A stretch of 64,000 nt of DNA from Bacillota bacterium (GCA_030057655.1 JASGUQ010000033.1:59064-123063), one strand, 5' to 3'; counted from the first letter of the stretch, positions 16,292-25,921 are shown. A program made the numbers and translations. Notes: generated by a model from the sequence alone, not told the origin.

Positions 16292-17272
16292 ATGCCGCAG
16301 ACAAGCATAGCCTACGCAGTTGGCCGTGTCAGAGCCGCTGTCAGAAAGCCGCTTGGGGATGCCCAGCTTGAGCGTCTTCTTGCCGCGTCCTCCTATCAGG
16401 AAGCGCTGCAGTTGCTGGGTGAGATGGGCTGGCAGGACACCGATCAAAAGGATATCGACCGTTTGAGCACCCAGATTCTCGAGGAAACTTGTGATACATT
16501 CAAGAATATTTCTTCAGAGCCCGAATTAACGGAAGCCTTTCTGCTTCGGCATGACGCGCAAAATTTGAAGACGCTGATCAAGGCTCGTGTTTTAAACACC
16601 GCTCCTGAAAGCCTTTCCGAGTGCGGCACGCTGAAAACAGACATGCTGCGCCACGCGGTCAATGAGCATGATTATAAAAAACTCCCGCCCATGTTTCAGA
16701 CCACGATGAATGAACTGGAAAAGAAGATTGCGCTGACCGTTGATCCCATGAAAATTGACGTGCACATCGATCAGGCCTTGTACGCCGAGATTGGTAAACG
16801 CAGCAAATCCTTTAAATCAAAGGCAGCCAGGCAGTATTTTACCGCCTTTGTGGATTTTAAGAATGCTGTTGCATATCTCAGGCTGTTTGCAATCAACAGG
16901 GCTGAAAAAGACTTCATGAACGTCAAATTGCCCGGCGGGCTTGTCGCAAATCCAAAATGGAAAAACATTCTTGAAAAGCCGGAGAGGTTGGCCGGCGCGT
17001 TTAAGGGCTATCCGGTTCCCTTGGTCGTTGCCTTATCAAGCGCGCAGACAGACTCTTCAAAAATCCCCTCCCTGGAGAAGAAGGTTGACGACTACCTGCT
17101 CTCCTTATTCCGGCCGTATAAATATGAGCCCTTTGCCATAGAGGTTTTGATCGGCTGGCTTTTGGCGCATGAGCGTGAAGCCGGGGCGGTGCGTCTGATT
17201 ATGGCTGGAAAGCAGAATGATTTTCCTGAAGAACTGATCCGTGAAAGGCTGCGTGAAGCATATGGCCGATAA
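16292..17272 (+). CDS. V-type ATP synthase subunit C
   Basis: A 326-residue subunit (AtpC/NtpC, subunit d-like) that caps the rotor ring and links it to the central shaft. It has the recognisable YAVGRVRAAVRKPL start, the FLLRHDAQNLKTLIKAR segment and the C-terminal PYKYEPFAIEVLIGWLLAHEREAGAVRLIM. The start follows AAGGAGATAGCCCG. It overlaps subunit F by 11 bp. Confidence 0.95.
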   Translation: MPQTSIAYAVGRVRAAVRKPLGDAQLERLLAASSYQEALQLLGEMGWQDTDQKDIDRLSTQILEETCDTFKNISSEPELTEAFLLRHDAQNLKTLIKARVLNTAPESLSECGTLKTDMLRHAVNEHDYKKLPPMFQTTMNELEKKIALTVDPMKIDVHIDQALYAEIGKRSKSFKSKAARQYFTAFVDFKNAVAYLRLFAINRAEKDFMNVKLPGGLVANPKWKNILEKPERLAGAFKGYPVPLVVALSSAQTDSSKIPSLEKKVDDYLLSLFRPYKYEPFAIEVLIGWLLAHEREAGAVRLIMAGKQNDFPEELIRERLREAYGR

Positions 17273-17594
17273 GTTATTAAAAATGGGCGCTGTGGGGGAA
17301 AGCGACGCGATCCAGGCTTTCAGAGCCATCGGCGCGGTCGCCGTGCCTGCCACAACCCCGGACGAGGTCACTCAAGCCTTGCACCGCTTGGCGCGCGAGG
17401 GTACCCCTGTTATTTTTATTACGGAATCTGCGGCGCGTATGGCTCCTGAAGCCATCAGCAGGTATGAGCAGACCATGGAGACTGCGGTGATACCGATCCC
17501 CGGCATCAAGGGGAGCGACGGCTACGGCGAGCAAAAGGTGCGCGAGAGCGTCATTAAAGCCATCGGCGCAGACATATTAAATCAGAACAATTGA
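17262..17594 (+). CDS. V-type ATP synthase subunit F
   Basis: A 110-residue central shaft subunit. The family hallmarks are a [19 protein letters not shown] start (here [17 protein letters not shown]), a middle [10 protein letters not shown] and the C-terminal [11 protein letters not shown]. The ATG at 17262 lies within the end of subunit C. It is followed 26 bp later by subunit A with its own ribosome site. Confidence 0.93.
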   Translation: MADKLLKMGAVGESDAIQAFRAIGAVAVPATTPDEVTQALHRLAREGTPVIFITESAARMAPEAISRYEQTMETAVIPIPGIKGSDGYGEQKVRESVIKAIGADILNQNN

Positions 17595-17620
17595 TTGAAG
17601 ACAGAAACGAGGAGACGAAC

Positions 17621-19387
17621 ATGGCCCAGGGCAAAATTGTAAAAGTCGCAGGCAGCTTGATTGTAGCGGAAGGGATGTCCTCTGCAAGGATGTTTGATGT
17701 TGTCCGCGTCAGCCGTCACCGCCTGATCGGCGAGATCCTTGAGTTGCGCGGGGATCGGGCTTCTATACAGGTATATGAGGAAACCAGCGGTCTTGGACCG
17801 GGCGAGCCGGTTGAGTCCACCGGAGCGCCGCTGTCTTTGGAACTTGGGCCTGGCCTGATCGAGTCCATTTTTGACGGCATCCAGCGCCCGCTGGTGGACA
17901 TCAGGAAAAAAGCCGGGGACCGCATTACCCGCGGCATTGAGCTGCCTTCCCTGAATCGTGAAAAGGAATGGGATTTTGTGCCGGTCGTCAAACCGGGGGA
18001 CAAGGTCGCTTCCGGCGACGTTATCGGGAGCGTTCAGGAGACCCCTGTCGTTTTGCACAAGATCATGGTTCCATACGGAATTGAAGGCGTTGTTGAATCA
18101 ATTGAACAAGGCAGCTTCAAGATCGAGGACACCATTGCCGTTGTAAAGGGCGAAGATGGACAGGTCCACCATTTGTCCATGCTGCAGCGCTGGCCGGTGC
18201 GCAGGGGGCGTCCATATAAGGAAAAATTATCTCCTCAGATGCCCATGGTGACCGGGCAGCGCGTCATTGACACCCTGTTTCCCATCGCTTCAGGCGGTGT
18301 TGCGGCCATTCCCGGCCCCTTCGGTTCCGGAAAGACGGTCGTTCAGCACCAGCTGGCCAAATGGGCGGACGCGGACATCATCGTGTATGTCGGCTGCGGC
18401 GAGCGCGGCAATGAAATGACCGACGTTCTGATGGAGTTCCCGCAGCTGCATGACCCCAAGACCGGCGAAACCCTCATGAAGCGCACGGTTTTAATCGCCA
18501 ACACCTCCGACATGCCGGTTGCCGCGCGTGAAGCCTCCATTTATACGGGCATCACGATCGCCGAGTATTTCCGCGACATGGGTTATCGCGTGGCCATCAT
18601 GGCGGACTCCACCAGCCGCTGGGCGGAAGCGCTGCGCGAGATGAGCGGACGCTTGGAAGAGATGCCGGGCGAGGAAGGCTATCCCGCTTACCTGTCCAGC
18701 CGCATCGCTGAATTCTATGAGCGGGCAGGGCAGGTGGTTTGCCTGGGGAGCGACGGGCGTCAGGGCGCGATATCCGCGATCGGCGCGGTCTCCCCACCCG
18801 GCGGCGACATCTCAGAGCCTGTTTCCCAGGCCACCCTGCGCATTGTCAAGGTGTTCTGGGGGCTGAGTGCGCAATTGGCATACAGACGGCATTTCCCGGC
18901 GATTGACTGGCTTTTATCCTATTCGCTGTATACGGACAATCTTTCAGAATGGTTTACCGACCATGTTTCTCCCGAGTGGGAGCAATTACGCCAGCGCACC
19001 ATGCAGATCCTGCAGGAAGAAAGCGAGCTGGAGGAGATCGTCCGCCTGGTCGGCATGGATGCCCTCAGCTGGAAGGACAGGCTGACCATGGAAGTCGCCC
19101 GTTCCATCCGCGAGGACTACCTGCACCAGAACGCTTTTGACGAGGTGGATACCTACACCTCTCTTACCAAGCAATACCGCATGCTCCGCCTGATCCTGGA
19201 TTATGCTGACAAGGGGCAGACAGCGCTTGATGCAGGCGTGAATCTTTCTGATGTTATTTCCATGAAGGTCAGGGAGCGGATTGGCCGCGCGAAATACATT
19301 CCGGAGGATTCCCTGAAGTATTTTGACGAGATCGAAGACGAGCTTGCTTTTGAAACCAATGAATTGATTAACCGGGGAGGACTGTAA
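17621..19387 (+). CDS. V-type ATP synthase subunit A (catalytic)
   Basis: The 588-residue catalytic nucleotide-binding subunit. It contains a P-loop [17 protein letters not shown] near residue 233, the non-homologous region typical of A subunits, the catalytic glutamate region [12 protein letters not shown], and [31 protein letters not shown] (given here only as a landmark in two halves: [14 protein letters not shown] and [17 protein letters not shown]). The ATG at 17621 follows GAGGAGACGAAC; an in-frame ATG at 17591 lacks such a site. One base separates it from subunit B. Confidence 0.97.
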   Translation: MAQGKIVKVAGSLIVAEGMSSARMFDVVRVSRHRLIGEILELRGDRASIQVYEETSGLGPGEPVESTGAPLSLELGPGLIESIFDGIQRPLVDIRKKAGDRITRGIELPSLNREKEWDFVPVVKPGDKVASGDVIGSVQETPVVLHKIMVPYGIEGVVESIEQGSFKIEDTIAVVKGEDGQVHHLSMLQRWPVRRGRPYKEKLSPQMPMVTGQRVIDTLFPIASGGVAAIPGPFGSGKTVVQHQLAKWADADIIVYVGCGERGNEMTDVLMEFPQLHDPKTGETLMKRTVLIANTSDMPVAAREASIYTGITIAEYFRDMGYRVAIMADSTSRWAEALREMSGRLEEMPGEEGYPAYLSSRIAEFYERAGQVVCLGSDGRQGAISAIGAVSPPGGDISEPVSQATLRIVKVFWGLSAQLAYRRHFPAIDWLLSYSLYTDNLSEWFTDHVSPEWEQLRQRTMQILQEESELEEIVRLVGMDALSWKDRLTMEVARSIREDYLHQNAFDEVDTYTSLTKQYRMLRLILDYADKGQTALDAGVNLSDVISMKVRERIGRAKYIPEDSLKYFDEIEDELAFETNELINRGGL

Positions 19388-19388
19388 G

Positions 19389-20786
19389 ATGCTCAAAGAA
19401 TACCGCACCATCAGTGAATTGGTCGGCCCGTTGATGCTGGTCAATGAGGTTCAGGGCGTCACCTACAACGAACTGGTGGAAATCAAGGAAGCTTCGGGCA
19501 ACATTCGCAGGGGAAAGGTGCTTGAAGTCAACGGCGATACCGCGCTGGTCCAGCTCTTTGAAAGCAGCAATGGCCTTCAAATGGACACCAGCACCGCGCG
19601 CTTCCTGGGACGCAGCATTGAGCTGTCCGTGTCTGAAGACATGCTTGGCCGTGTTTTTGACGGAATGGGCAATCCCAAAGACGGTGGCCCTGCCATCATT
19701 CCAGACAAGCGCATGGACATCAACGGCGTGCCGCTCAACCCCGCTGCGCGCGATTACCCAAGCGAGTTTATCCAGACCGGTGTTTCTGTCATTGACGGCC
19801 TGAACACCCTGGTCCGCGGCCAGAAACTGCCTGTGTTCTCAGGCTCCGGCCTTCCGCACGCGCAGTTAGCCACACAGATCGCGCGCCAGGCCAAGGTGCT
19901 GGGATCTGACAGCAAGTTCGCTGTTGTTTTCGCGGCGATTGGCATCACTTTTGAGGAAGCTGATTACTTTATCAGCGACTTTAAGCGCACCGGCGCCATT
20001 GAACGCGCGGTTCTTTTTATGAACCTGGCCAATGACCCGGCGATTGAGCGCATCTCCACCCCGCGCATGGCGCTGACAGCCGCTGAGTACCTTGCCTATG
20101 AAAAAGACATGCATGTCCTGGTCATCATGACCGACATCACCAATTACGCAGAGGCTCTGCGCGAAGTTTCTGCTGCGCGCAAGGAAGTTCCCGGCCGCCG
20201 CGGCTATCCGGGCTACCTGTACACAGACCTTGCCAGCATGTATGAAAGGGCCGGCAGGATCGTGGGCAAGAAAGGTTCCATCACCCAGATTCCGATTTTG
20301 ACCATGCCGGAGGACGACAAGACTCACCCCATCCCTGACCTGACCGGCTACATCACCGAAGGCCAGATCATCTTAAGCCGCGAGCTGTACCGCAGGGGCA
20401 TTCAGCCGCCCATTGACGCGCTGCCCTCCTTGTCACGTTTGAAGGACAAGGGCATTGGTGAAGGGAAGACCAGAAAAGACCATGCCGCCACCATGAACCA
20501 GCTGTTTGCCGCCTATTCAAGGGGCAAGGACGCAAAGGAACTGGCGGTGATCCTGGGCGAAGCGTCGCTGACGGACATGGACAAAAAATACGCGGTCTTT
20601 GCCGACGAATTTGAAAAAAATTATGTCGCGCAAGGCTACCGTACAGACCGCACCATTGAAGAGACCCTTGATCTTGGCTGGAAGCTTTTAAGCATCCTGC
20701 CAAGGGCGGAACTTAAGCGCATCAGGGATGAAATGATCGACGAATTCCTGCCCAAATCAAAGGAAGACGAAGAGGGAGAGAACTGA
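19389..20786 (+). CDS. V-type ATP synthase subunit B
   Basis: The 465-residue non-catalytic partner of subunit A in the A3B3 head. It lacks a Walker A lysine at the usual place ([18 protein letters not shown]), as expected for B. It keeps the landmarks [19 protein letters not shown] and [25 protein letters not shown] (halves: [14 protein letters not shown] and [11 protein letters not shown]). It ends with an acidic tail. One base separates it from subunit D. Confidence 0.97.
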   Translation: MLKEYRTISELVGPLMLVNEVQGVTYNELVEIKEASGNIRRGKVLEVNGDTALVQLFESSNGLQMDTSTARFLGRSIELSVSEDMLGRVFDGMGNPKDGGPAIIPDKRMDINGVPLNPAARDYPSEFIQTGVSVIDGLNTLVRGQKLPVFSGSGLPHAQLATQIARQAKVLGSDSKFAVVFAAIGITFEEADYFISDFKRTGAIERAVLFMNLANDPAIERISTPRMALTAAEYLAYEKDMHVLVIMTDITNYAEALREVSAARKEVPGRRGYPGYLYTDLASMYERAGRIVGKKGSITQIPILTMPEDDKTHPIPDLTGYITEGQIILSRELYRRGIQPPIDALPSLSRLKDKGIGEGKTRKDHAATMNQLFAAYSRGKDAKELAVILGEASLTDMDKKYAVFADEFEKNYVAQGYRTDRTIEETLDLGWKLLSILPRAELKRIRDEMIDEFLPKSKEDEEGEN

Positions 20787-20787
20787 G

Positions 20788-21426
20788 ATGGCCGTCCTCC
20801 GCGTGAACCCGACACGCATGGAATTGACCCAGATGAAGCGCAGGCTGGTTACGGCCAAGCGCGGTCATAAGCTGCTCAAAGATAAAAGGGATGAGCTGGT
20901 TCGCAGGTTTATCGAGATCGTCAAGGAAAACCACCGCTTAAGAAAGCAGGTGGAGGAGCAGCTTAGCGGCGCGCTCAAGGACTTTGCCCTGGCCAGCGCC
21001 GTGATGGAACCGGGCGCGATGCGCCAGGCGCTTTTGTATCCTGCCCGTCAGGCGTCAATCACGATGGATAAAAAAAGCATTCTGTCCGTACAGGTACCGG
21101 TGTTTAAAATGGATGAGAACAGCCTGAGCGAAGCTGTTTTGCCGTATGGCTTGGTGGATACTTCCGCTCAACTGGACGGCGCGATTGAAACCATGACAAA
21201 CACCCTGCCGCTGTTGATAAAGCTTGCTGAAACCGAGAAAACCAGCAGCCTTTTGGCCGATGAAATTCAAAAAACCCGCCGCCGTGTCAACGCGCTGGAG
21301 TATGTCATGATCCCCCAGTTTGAGGAGACCATCCGCTACATCACCATGAAACTGGAAGAGAATGAGCGCGGCGCTTTGACCCGTCTGATGAAGGTCAAGG
21401 ACATGCTGGCTGAGCGGACGACCTAA
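20788..21426 (+). CDS. V-type ATP synthase subunit D
   Basis: A 212-residue central shaft subunit that rotates inside the A3B3 head. It has the conserved start RVNPTRMELTQMKRRL and the C-terminal RRVNALEYVMIPQFEETI, both diagnostic. It is the last gene of the operon, followed by a terminator at 21506. Confidence 0.96.
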   Translation: MAVLRVNPTRMELTQMKRRLVTAKRGHKLLKDKRDELVRRFIEIVKENHRLRKQVEEQLSGALKDFALASAVMEPGAMRQALLYPARQASITMDKKSILSVQVPVFKMDENSLSEAVLPYGLVDTSAQLDGAIETMTNTLPLLIKLAETEKTSSLLADEIQKTRRRVNALEYVMIPQFEETIRYITMKLEENERGALTRLMKVKDMLAERTT

Positions 21427-21505
21427 GAAAGCTCTGATTTGTTTTCTAAGCCCATCCTGATTGATCTTCATCAAGTCAAAACGCAGTCAAATAAATCTTT
21501 TATAT

Positions 21506-21537
21506 GAACGGTCATCATGATAATGATCGTTCTTTTT
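21506..21537 (+). terminator. Terminator of the ATP synthase operon
   Basis: A ten-base stem (GAACGGTCAT with ATGATCGTTC, one G-T pair), a seven-base loop, then TTTTT, 80 bp after the subunit D stop. Confidence 0.85.
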
Positions 21538-21582
21538 GTTCTTTCTCCAGCACAGAGGCCAAAGCAGAGAAAAATATTTTGC

Positions 21583-21611
21583 TTGACAAGCTAAAAACTC
21601 TTGGATATAAT
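21583..21611 (+). promoter_or_regulatory. Consensus sigma-A promoter of the tRNA-Gln/Glu pair
   Basis: TTGACA (21583-21588), a 17-bp spacer and TATAAT (21606-21611): both boxes perfect. The first tRNA starts 21 bp downstream of the -10. Confidence 0.9.
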
Positions 21612-21631
21612 ACTGCTTGCGCCTTGGACAT

Positions 21632-21705
21632 TGGGGAATGGTGTAACGGCAGCACCTGCGACTCTGACTCGCATTGTCTAGGTTCAAATCCTGGTTCCCC
21701 AGCCA
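21632..21705 (+). tRNA. tRNA-Gln (CTG)
   Basis: A 74-nt cloverleaf with acceptor TGGGGAA/TTCCCCA (first pair U-A, as in many Gln tRNAs), anticodon loop CTCTGAC (CTG), discriminator G and encoded CCA. Confidence 0.95.
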
Positions 21706-21709
21706 AAAT

Positions 21710-21785
21710 GCCTCTGTGGTCTAGTGGCCTAGGACACCGCCCTCTCAAGGCGGCAACACGGGTTCGAATCCCGTCAGAGGTGCCA
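21710..21785 (+). tRNA. tRNA-Glu (CTC)
   Basis: A 76-nt cloverleaf with anticodon loop CTCTCAA (CTC), T loop GTTCGAATC and encoded CCA. The acceptor GCCTCTG/CAGAGGT has a G-U first pair. This is the second Glu isoacceptor of the window. Confidence 0.95.
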
Positions 21786-21790
21786 ACAAA

Positions 21791-21818
21791 GTCCTGATCT
21801 AAGTGTCAGGGCTTTTTT
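21791..21818 (+). terminator. Terminator after tRNA-Glu
   Basis: A stem of GTCCTGA and TCAGGGC around an eight-base loop, followed by TTTTTT. Confidence 0.85.
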
Positions 21819-21824
21819 AGTTGC

Positions 21825-21860
21825 AAAATGACAGCGCCCCGGAATCAAGGGGCGCTGTCA
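21825..21860 (-). terminator. Terminator of thrS
   Basis: A perfect 12-base inverted repeat (TGACAGCGCCCC and its complement, 21829-21860) with an eight-base loop. On the minus strand it is followed by TTTT, 17 bp after the thrS stop. Confidence 0.8.
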
Positions 21861-21876
21861 AGTAGCTGGAGATAAA

Positions 21877-23802
21877 TTATTGCTGGAAGTCCGCGCTCTG
21901 TTCCAAAGACTTGCTGTCCACCTCTGCCTTGAGGGCTGCGATCAACCGCGCGTGGGTGATGTCATTAAACGCCTGTCCCTTGCGGTTGCGGACAGAAACA
22001 GTATTTTCCTGCGCTTCGCGATCCCCAAGAACCAGCATGTACGGGATCTTCATCATTTGCGCTTCACGAACCTTAAAGCCGATTTTTTCGTTTCTTGTGT
22101 CCAGCTCAACGCGGAAGCCGGCGTCTTCCAGCTCGTTTTTTAGTTTGATTGCCGCTTCATCCACGCGGTCCGTGATGGTCAGGATGCGCGCCTGGACAGG
22201 GGCCAGCCACAGGGGAAAGGCGCCCGCGAAATGCTCTGTAATGATGCCGATGAATCGCTCCATCGAGCCCAGCACCGTGCGGTGGATCATGACAGGGCGG
22301 TGCTTTTGCCCATCTGCGCCGGTGTATTCCATCTCAAAGCGCTCTGGCAGGTTCATGTCAAGCTGCAGGGTGCCGCACTGCCAGCTGCGTCCAAGGCTGT
22401 CCTGCAGGTGGAAGTCGATCTTCGGCCCGTAGAAAGCGCCGTCCCCTTCGTTCAGGGTGTAGGGGATCTTCAGTTCTTCCAAAGCTTCCCTTAATGAATT
22501 GGTGGACAATTCCCAAAGCTCATCAGAACCGATGCTGTTTTCCGGCCTGGTGGACAATTCAACCTTGTAGGGGAAGCCAAAGTCCTGATAAACCTTTTCG
22601 CTGAGCCGGTAAACGCCCACGATCTCCTGCTTGATTTGCTCCGGCGTCATGTACAGATGGGCGTCGTCCTGCGTGAAGGAACGCACGCGCATCAAACCAT
22701 GCAGCGCGCCTGATTTTTCATGCCTGTGAACCAGACCCAGTTCGCCCACCCTTAAGGGGAAGTCGCGGTAGGACCAAAGCCGGCGCTTGTAAGCCAGGAT
22801 GCCGCCGGGGCAGTTCATGGGCTTGATCGCGTAATCCTGATCGTCAATTTTGACGGTGTACATGTTTTCCCTGTAGTTATCCCAGTGTCCGCTTTGTTCC
22901 CACAGGCTGCGGCTTAAGATGAGCGGCGTCTTGATCTCCTCATAGCCGGCCTTGCGGTGAAGCTGACGCCAGTAGTCTTCCAGAATGTTGCGCAGCACCA
23001 TGCCCTTGGCATAAAAGAAGGGGAAGCCGGGGCCTTCGTCCATCAGGTCAAACAACTCAAGTTCACGGCCAAGCTTTCTGTGGTCGCGCTTCTTGGCTTC
23101 CTCGATCCTGGCAAGATAGTCGTCCATTTCATCCTTGTCATAAAATGCTGTTCCGTAAATGCGCTGAAGCATTTTGTTATTCTCGCTCCCGCGCCAGTAC
23201 GCGCCGGCCAGGCTGGTCAGTTTAAACGCCTTGACCTTGCCCGTTGAAGGCAGGTGCGGGCCTGCGCACAGGTCAATAAAATCCCCTTGCTTGTAAAAGG
23301 ACAGCTCCTCGTCTTCCGGAAGATCGTTGATCAATTCAACCTTGTAGGGCTCGTTTCTGGATTCCATCAGCTTGATGGCTTCATCCCTTGGCAGGGTAAA
23401 ACGTTCCTCGCGCTCGTTCTTTTTGATGATGCGGGCCATTTCCTTTTCGATCTTCTGAAGGTCATCCGGTTGGAAGGGCTCTTCAACATCAAAATCATAG
23501 TAAAATCCATTCTCGATGGACGGGCCGATGGCAAGCTTTGTGTTTGGGTAAAGGTTTTTTACCGCGCTGGCAAGAACGTGGCTGGCTGTATGGCGCAGCA
23601 TGTGCCTTGCTTCGTCATCCTCAAAACCAAGGCTTTCAAGGGTTCCGCCATGGGGCAGGGGCGCCATCAGCTCATAAAACTCTCCGTCAAGGCGTACCGC
23701 AAGCGCGTTTTTGAGCGCGTCTTTATCAAAATCTTTGATGATATCAATCGCGTTCATGCCTTCCTGGAATTCTTTTGTTTGACCGTTGAATGTAATCTGC
23801 AT
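21877..23802 (-). CDS. thrS: Threonyl-tRNA synthetase
   Basis: Charges tRNA-Thr with threonine. The 641-residue enzyme has, in order, a TGS domain (MQITFNGQTKEFQEGMNAID), the editing domain with HTASHVLASAV, the class II core (GPGFPFFYAKGM, RVRSFTQDDAHLYM, motif 3 near the GSMERFIGIITEH) and a C-terminal anticodon-binding domain (APVQARILTITDRV). Length is normal. The start follows AAGGAGGAAGT. Expression is controlled by the T-box leader immediately upstream. Confidence 0.98.
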   Translation of the reverse strand: MQITFNGQTKEFQEGMNAIDIIKDFDKDALKNALAVRLDGEFYELMAPLPHGGTLESLGFEDDEARHMLRHTASHVLASAVKNLYPNTKLAIGPSIENGFYYDFDVEEPFQPDDLQKIEKEMARIIKKNEREERFTLPRDEAIKLMESRNEPYKVELINDLPEDEELSFYKQGDFIDLCAGPHLPSTGKVKAFKLTSLAGAYWRGSENNKMLQRIYGTAFYDKDEMDDYLARIEEAKKRDHRKLGRELELFDLMDEGPGFPFFYAKGMVLRNILEDYWRQLHRKAGYEEIKTPLILSRSLWEQSGHWDNYRENMYTVKIDDQDYAIKPMNCPGGILAYKRRLWSYRDFPLRVGELGLVHRHEKSGALHGLMRVRSFTQDDAHLYMTPEQIKQEIVGVYRLSEKVYQDFGFPYKVELSTRPENSIGSDELWELSTNSLREALEELKIPYTLNEGDGAFYGPKIDFHLQDSLGRSWQCGTLQLDMNLPERFEMEYTGADGQKHRPVMIHRTVLGSMERFIGIITEHFAGAFPLWLAPVQARILTITDRVDEAAIKLKNELEDAGFRVELDTRNEKIGFKVREAQMMKIPYMLVLGDREAQENTVSVRNRKGQAFNDITHARLIAALKAEVDSKSLEQSADFQQ

Positions 23803-23821
23803 ACTTCCTCCTTATTATCAC

Positions 23822-24034
23822 AAAAAAACATCCATCCCTCGCTTGGGACGGATGATGTGTCCGTGGTTCCACCCAGATTGCCGAAATCGGCCTCTCTTTG
23901 ACGCTGTATCGTGCATCAGGCGTTCATGTCAGGCGGCGGTACCGTTCTGCTCCTTGCCCGGATGCGATTTCAGCCTTGTCGCTTCCTCTCTTGGGGCGGT
24001 TGCAGAGGGCTTATCCACCCTCAACCATGAATGT
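23822..24034 (-). promoter_or_regulatory. T-box riboswitch in the thrS leader
   Basis: The minus-strand leader carries the T-box sequence GGGTGGAACCACGG (23861-23874). It is followed by a ten-base-pair terminator (CATCCGTCCC with GGGATGGATG) and seven Ts ending at 23822, then thrS. Uncharged tRNA should pair with the T-box and favour the antiterminator. The TGGA (23868-23871) fits a tRNA ending in TCCA, i.e. discriminator T, as in the tRNA-Thr at 11949. An ACC that could be the specifier codon lies at 23938-23940, but I could not fold stem I with certainty. Confidence 0.9.
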
Positions 24035-24038
24035 CGCC

Positions 24039-24067
24039 ATTATATACCCGCTGCCTTCAAACCGCAA
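24039..24067 (-). promoter_or_regulatory. Candidate promoter of the thrS leader
   Basis: On the minus strand TATAAT (24039-24044), a 17-bp spacer, and a weak -35 TTGCGG (24062-24067), just upstream of the first leader stem. Confidence 0.55.
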
Positions 24068-24131
24068 GTGTTTCTTGCGCAAGTCAGCGAATCGCTGATT
24101 GGCAAACCTTTTCAGACCTGTGCAAAGGTGT

Positions 24132-24137
24132 TATAAT
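24132..24137 (+). promoter_or_regulatory. Candidate extended -10 promoter of the yicC-gmk operon
   Basis: TATAAT preceded by TGT (24129-24131), with a weak TTTTCA about 17 bp upstream. It lies 28 bp before the yicC start. Two palindromes (24074-24083 and 24084-24098) sit between this and the divergent thrS promoter. Confidence 0.55.
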
Positions 24138-24164
24138 CGATCCATTAGGGAAGGAGGGCTTTTC

Positions 24165-25037
24165 ATGCGGAGCATGACCGGTTACGGCAGGGGACAATCA
24201 TCCAGAGAGGGTCTTAATCTCACGGCTGAAATCAAGACTGTAAATCATCGGTATCTGGATATATCCGTGCGTTTGCCCAAATCCCTGCTTTCCCTTGAAG
24301 TCCCTTTGAGGAAGCGGCTGGCTGAGCGGTTCGCCCGCGGCAGGATCGATCTATCCATCACGCAGGATGCTTCAGGCGCCCAGGCAGCCCTGGTCAGCGC
24401 AAACCTGCCCCTTGCCCATGAATACGCGCAGGCGGCGCAGCAGGTGGCGGCAGCCGCCGGCGTAAAAGGCAGTCTGAAGCTGAACACCCTTTTGACCCTG
24501 CCGGAGGTTTTAACCCTGCTGCCCCTGGATCTGGAAGCGGATACGATGCTTGAAGCGGCTCTTGAGGCTTTGAATGAGGCCTGCGACGCCGCGGAAGCAG
24601 ACAGGGCCCGCGAAGGCGAGCAGCTTCGGTTTTTCTTCAACGAACACATAGCTCGTTTGGACGAGACGCTTTTGCTTCTGGCTGACGAGGCGAAGAAGCA
24701 GCCCCTTCTGGCGCGTGAAAAACTGGAAAAGCGGCTTTCGACCATCCCTGATATTCAGGTGGATCAGCAGCGCCTGGCCCAGGAGATCGCCTTGTTTGCC
24801 GACCGGTGTGACATTACCGAAGAGATCACCCGCTTAAAGGCGCACACCGCCCAGATGAAGGAATTGCTTTTAAGGCAGCAGCCATCCGGGCGTGACATGG
24901 ACTTTTTAGCCCAGGAGATGAACCGGGAAGCCAACACCATTTGCAGCAAATCCTCCTCACTGGAAGTGACCCGCTGTGGTTTAATCTGCAAAAGTGAAAT
25001 TGACAAGATTCGTGAACAGATTCAGAATGTGGAGTAA
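24165..25037 (+). CDS. yicC: YicC/YloC family endoribonuclease
   Basis: A 290-residue protein of the YicC family, whose E. coli member is an endoribonuclease acting on structured RNA such as RyhB. It has the typical start MRSMTGYGRG, the IKTVNHRYLDISVRLP block and the C-terminal GRDMDFLAQEMNREANTICSKS. The ATG at 24165 follows AAGGAGGGCTTTTC. It heads the long operon and is followed 5 bp later by gmk, the usual order in Firmicutes. Confidence 0.93.
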   Translation: MRSMTGYGRGQSSREGLNLTAEIKTVNHRYLDISVRLPKSLLSLEVPLRKRLAERFARGRIDLSITQDASGAQAALVSANLPLAHEYAQAAQQVAAAAGVKGSLKLNTLLTLPEVLTLLPLDLEADTMLEAALEALNEACDAAEADRAREGEQLRFFFNEHIARLDETLLLLADEAKKQPLLAREKLEKRLSTIPDIQVDQQRLAQEIALFADRCDITEEITRLKAHTAQMKELLLRQQPSGRDMDFLAQEMNREANTICSKSSSLEVTRCGLICKSEIDKIREQIQNVE

Positions 25038-25042
25038 TTGAA

Positions 25043-25681
25043 ATGAGAAAGAATTTCGCCGATTCAGGCGCCGTGAAAAAAACGCCGGTCCGCAGGGGAA
25101 TGCTGATCGTAATTTCCGGGCCTTCCGGAACAGGAAAGGGCACCTTGTGTGACCGTCTGATCAAAACGGATGAAAACATCACTTTTTCAGTCAGCGCCAC
25201 CACACGCAGACCGCGTGAAACTGAAAAAGACGGCGTTCACTACCATTTCTTGACAAATGATCAGTTTGACAAGCTGCTTCAGGAGGATAATTTTTTGGAG
25301 TACGCAGTTGTGCACGACCATCGTTACGGCACGCCCAAAAAACCTGTTCTTGAGGCGCTTGAACAGGGCAAAGACATTCTTTTGGATATTGATACGCAAG
25401 GCGCATTAAGCGTCATGGAGCAGATCAAGGATTGCGTGTCCATCTTTATCCTGCCGCCCACCTTCTCCTCCCTGCGTTCAAGGCTTCATACCCGAAATAC
25501 CGATGACGAGGCCGAGATCAGAAAACGCCTCAACAACGCCAGGGATGAAATTGAGAAGTATGTCCACTATGATTACGCGCTCATCAATGATGAGCTCGAG
25601 AGCGCCTTTCAGCGCCTTGAGAGCATCATCGCATCGGAGAGGATACGCACCCTGCGCTTCCATCCTGAAATTCCCGAATAA
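25043..25681 (+). CDS. gmk: Guanylate kinase
   Basis: Phosphorylates GMP and dGMP to the diphosphates using ATP. The 212-residue protein has the P-loop SGPSGTGKGTL near residue 28, TTRRPRETEKDGVHYHFL for GMP contact, and the NDELESAF lid region. An extra ~18 basic residues precede the core (MLIVISGPSG), so a start at the internal ATG cannot be excluded, though GGAG lies before the listed ATG. It sits between yicC and rpoZ as usual. Confidence 0.97.
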   Translation: MRKNFADSGAVKKTPVRRGMLIVISGPSGTGKGTLCDRLIKTDENITFSVSATTRRPRETEKDGVHYHFLTNDQFDKLLQEDNFLEYAVVHDHRYGTPKKPVLEALEQGKDILLDIDTQGALSVMEQIKDCVSIFILPPTFSSLRSRLHTRNTDDEAEIRKRLNNARDEIEKYVHYDYALINDELESAFQRLESIIASERIRTLRFHPEIPE

Positions 25682-25700
25682 AAAGAAAGAGAGAAATCAC

Positions 25701-25913
25701 ATGGCCATCAATGAACCAGGCATCCAAACCCTCATGAAAAAGGCGGACAGCGCCTATACCCTCGTTGAAATGGTAGCAAAGCGAGCCAGGCAGCTGGTTG
25801 ACGGCGCACAGCCTTTAATTGAAGACAGCGATAAAAAGCCCATCGCCACCGCGATTGATGAGATCCAGCATGGTTTGATCACCTATCACCGCAATTTAGA
25901 GGACGAGGAATAA
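25701..25913 (+). CDS. rpoZ: DNA-directed RNA polymerase subunit omega
   Basis: A 70-residue omega subunit that helps fold and hold the beta-prime subunit. It shows the family core YTLVEMVAKRARQLVDGAQP followed by KPIATAIDEIQHGLITY. The ATG at 25701 follows AGAGAGAAATCAC. Position between gmk and coaBC is classic for Firmicutes. Confidence 0.95.
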   Translation: MAINEPGIQTLMKKADSAYTLVEMVAKRARQLVDGAQPLIEDSDKKPIATAIDEIQHGLITYHRNLEDEE

Positions 25914-25921
25914 GAATCACA

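Noticed and set aside
24245..24745. 166-residue open frame antisense to yicC
   Set aside because: Arg/Ser/Ala-rich shadow frame. The sense strand encodes the conserved YicC protein.
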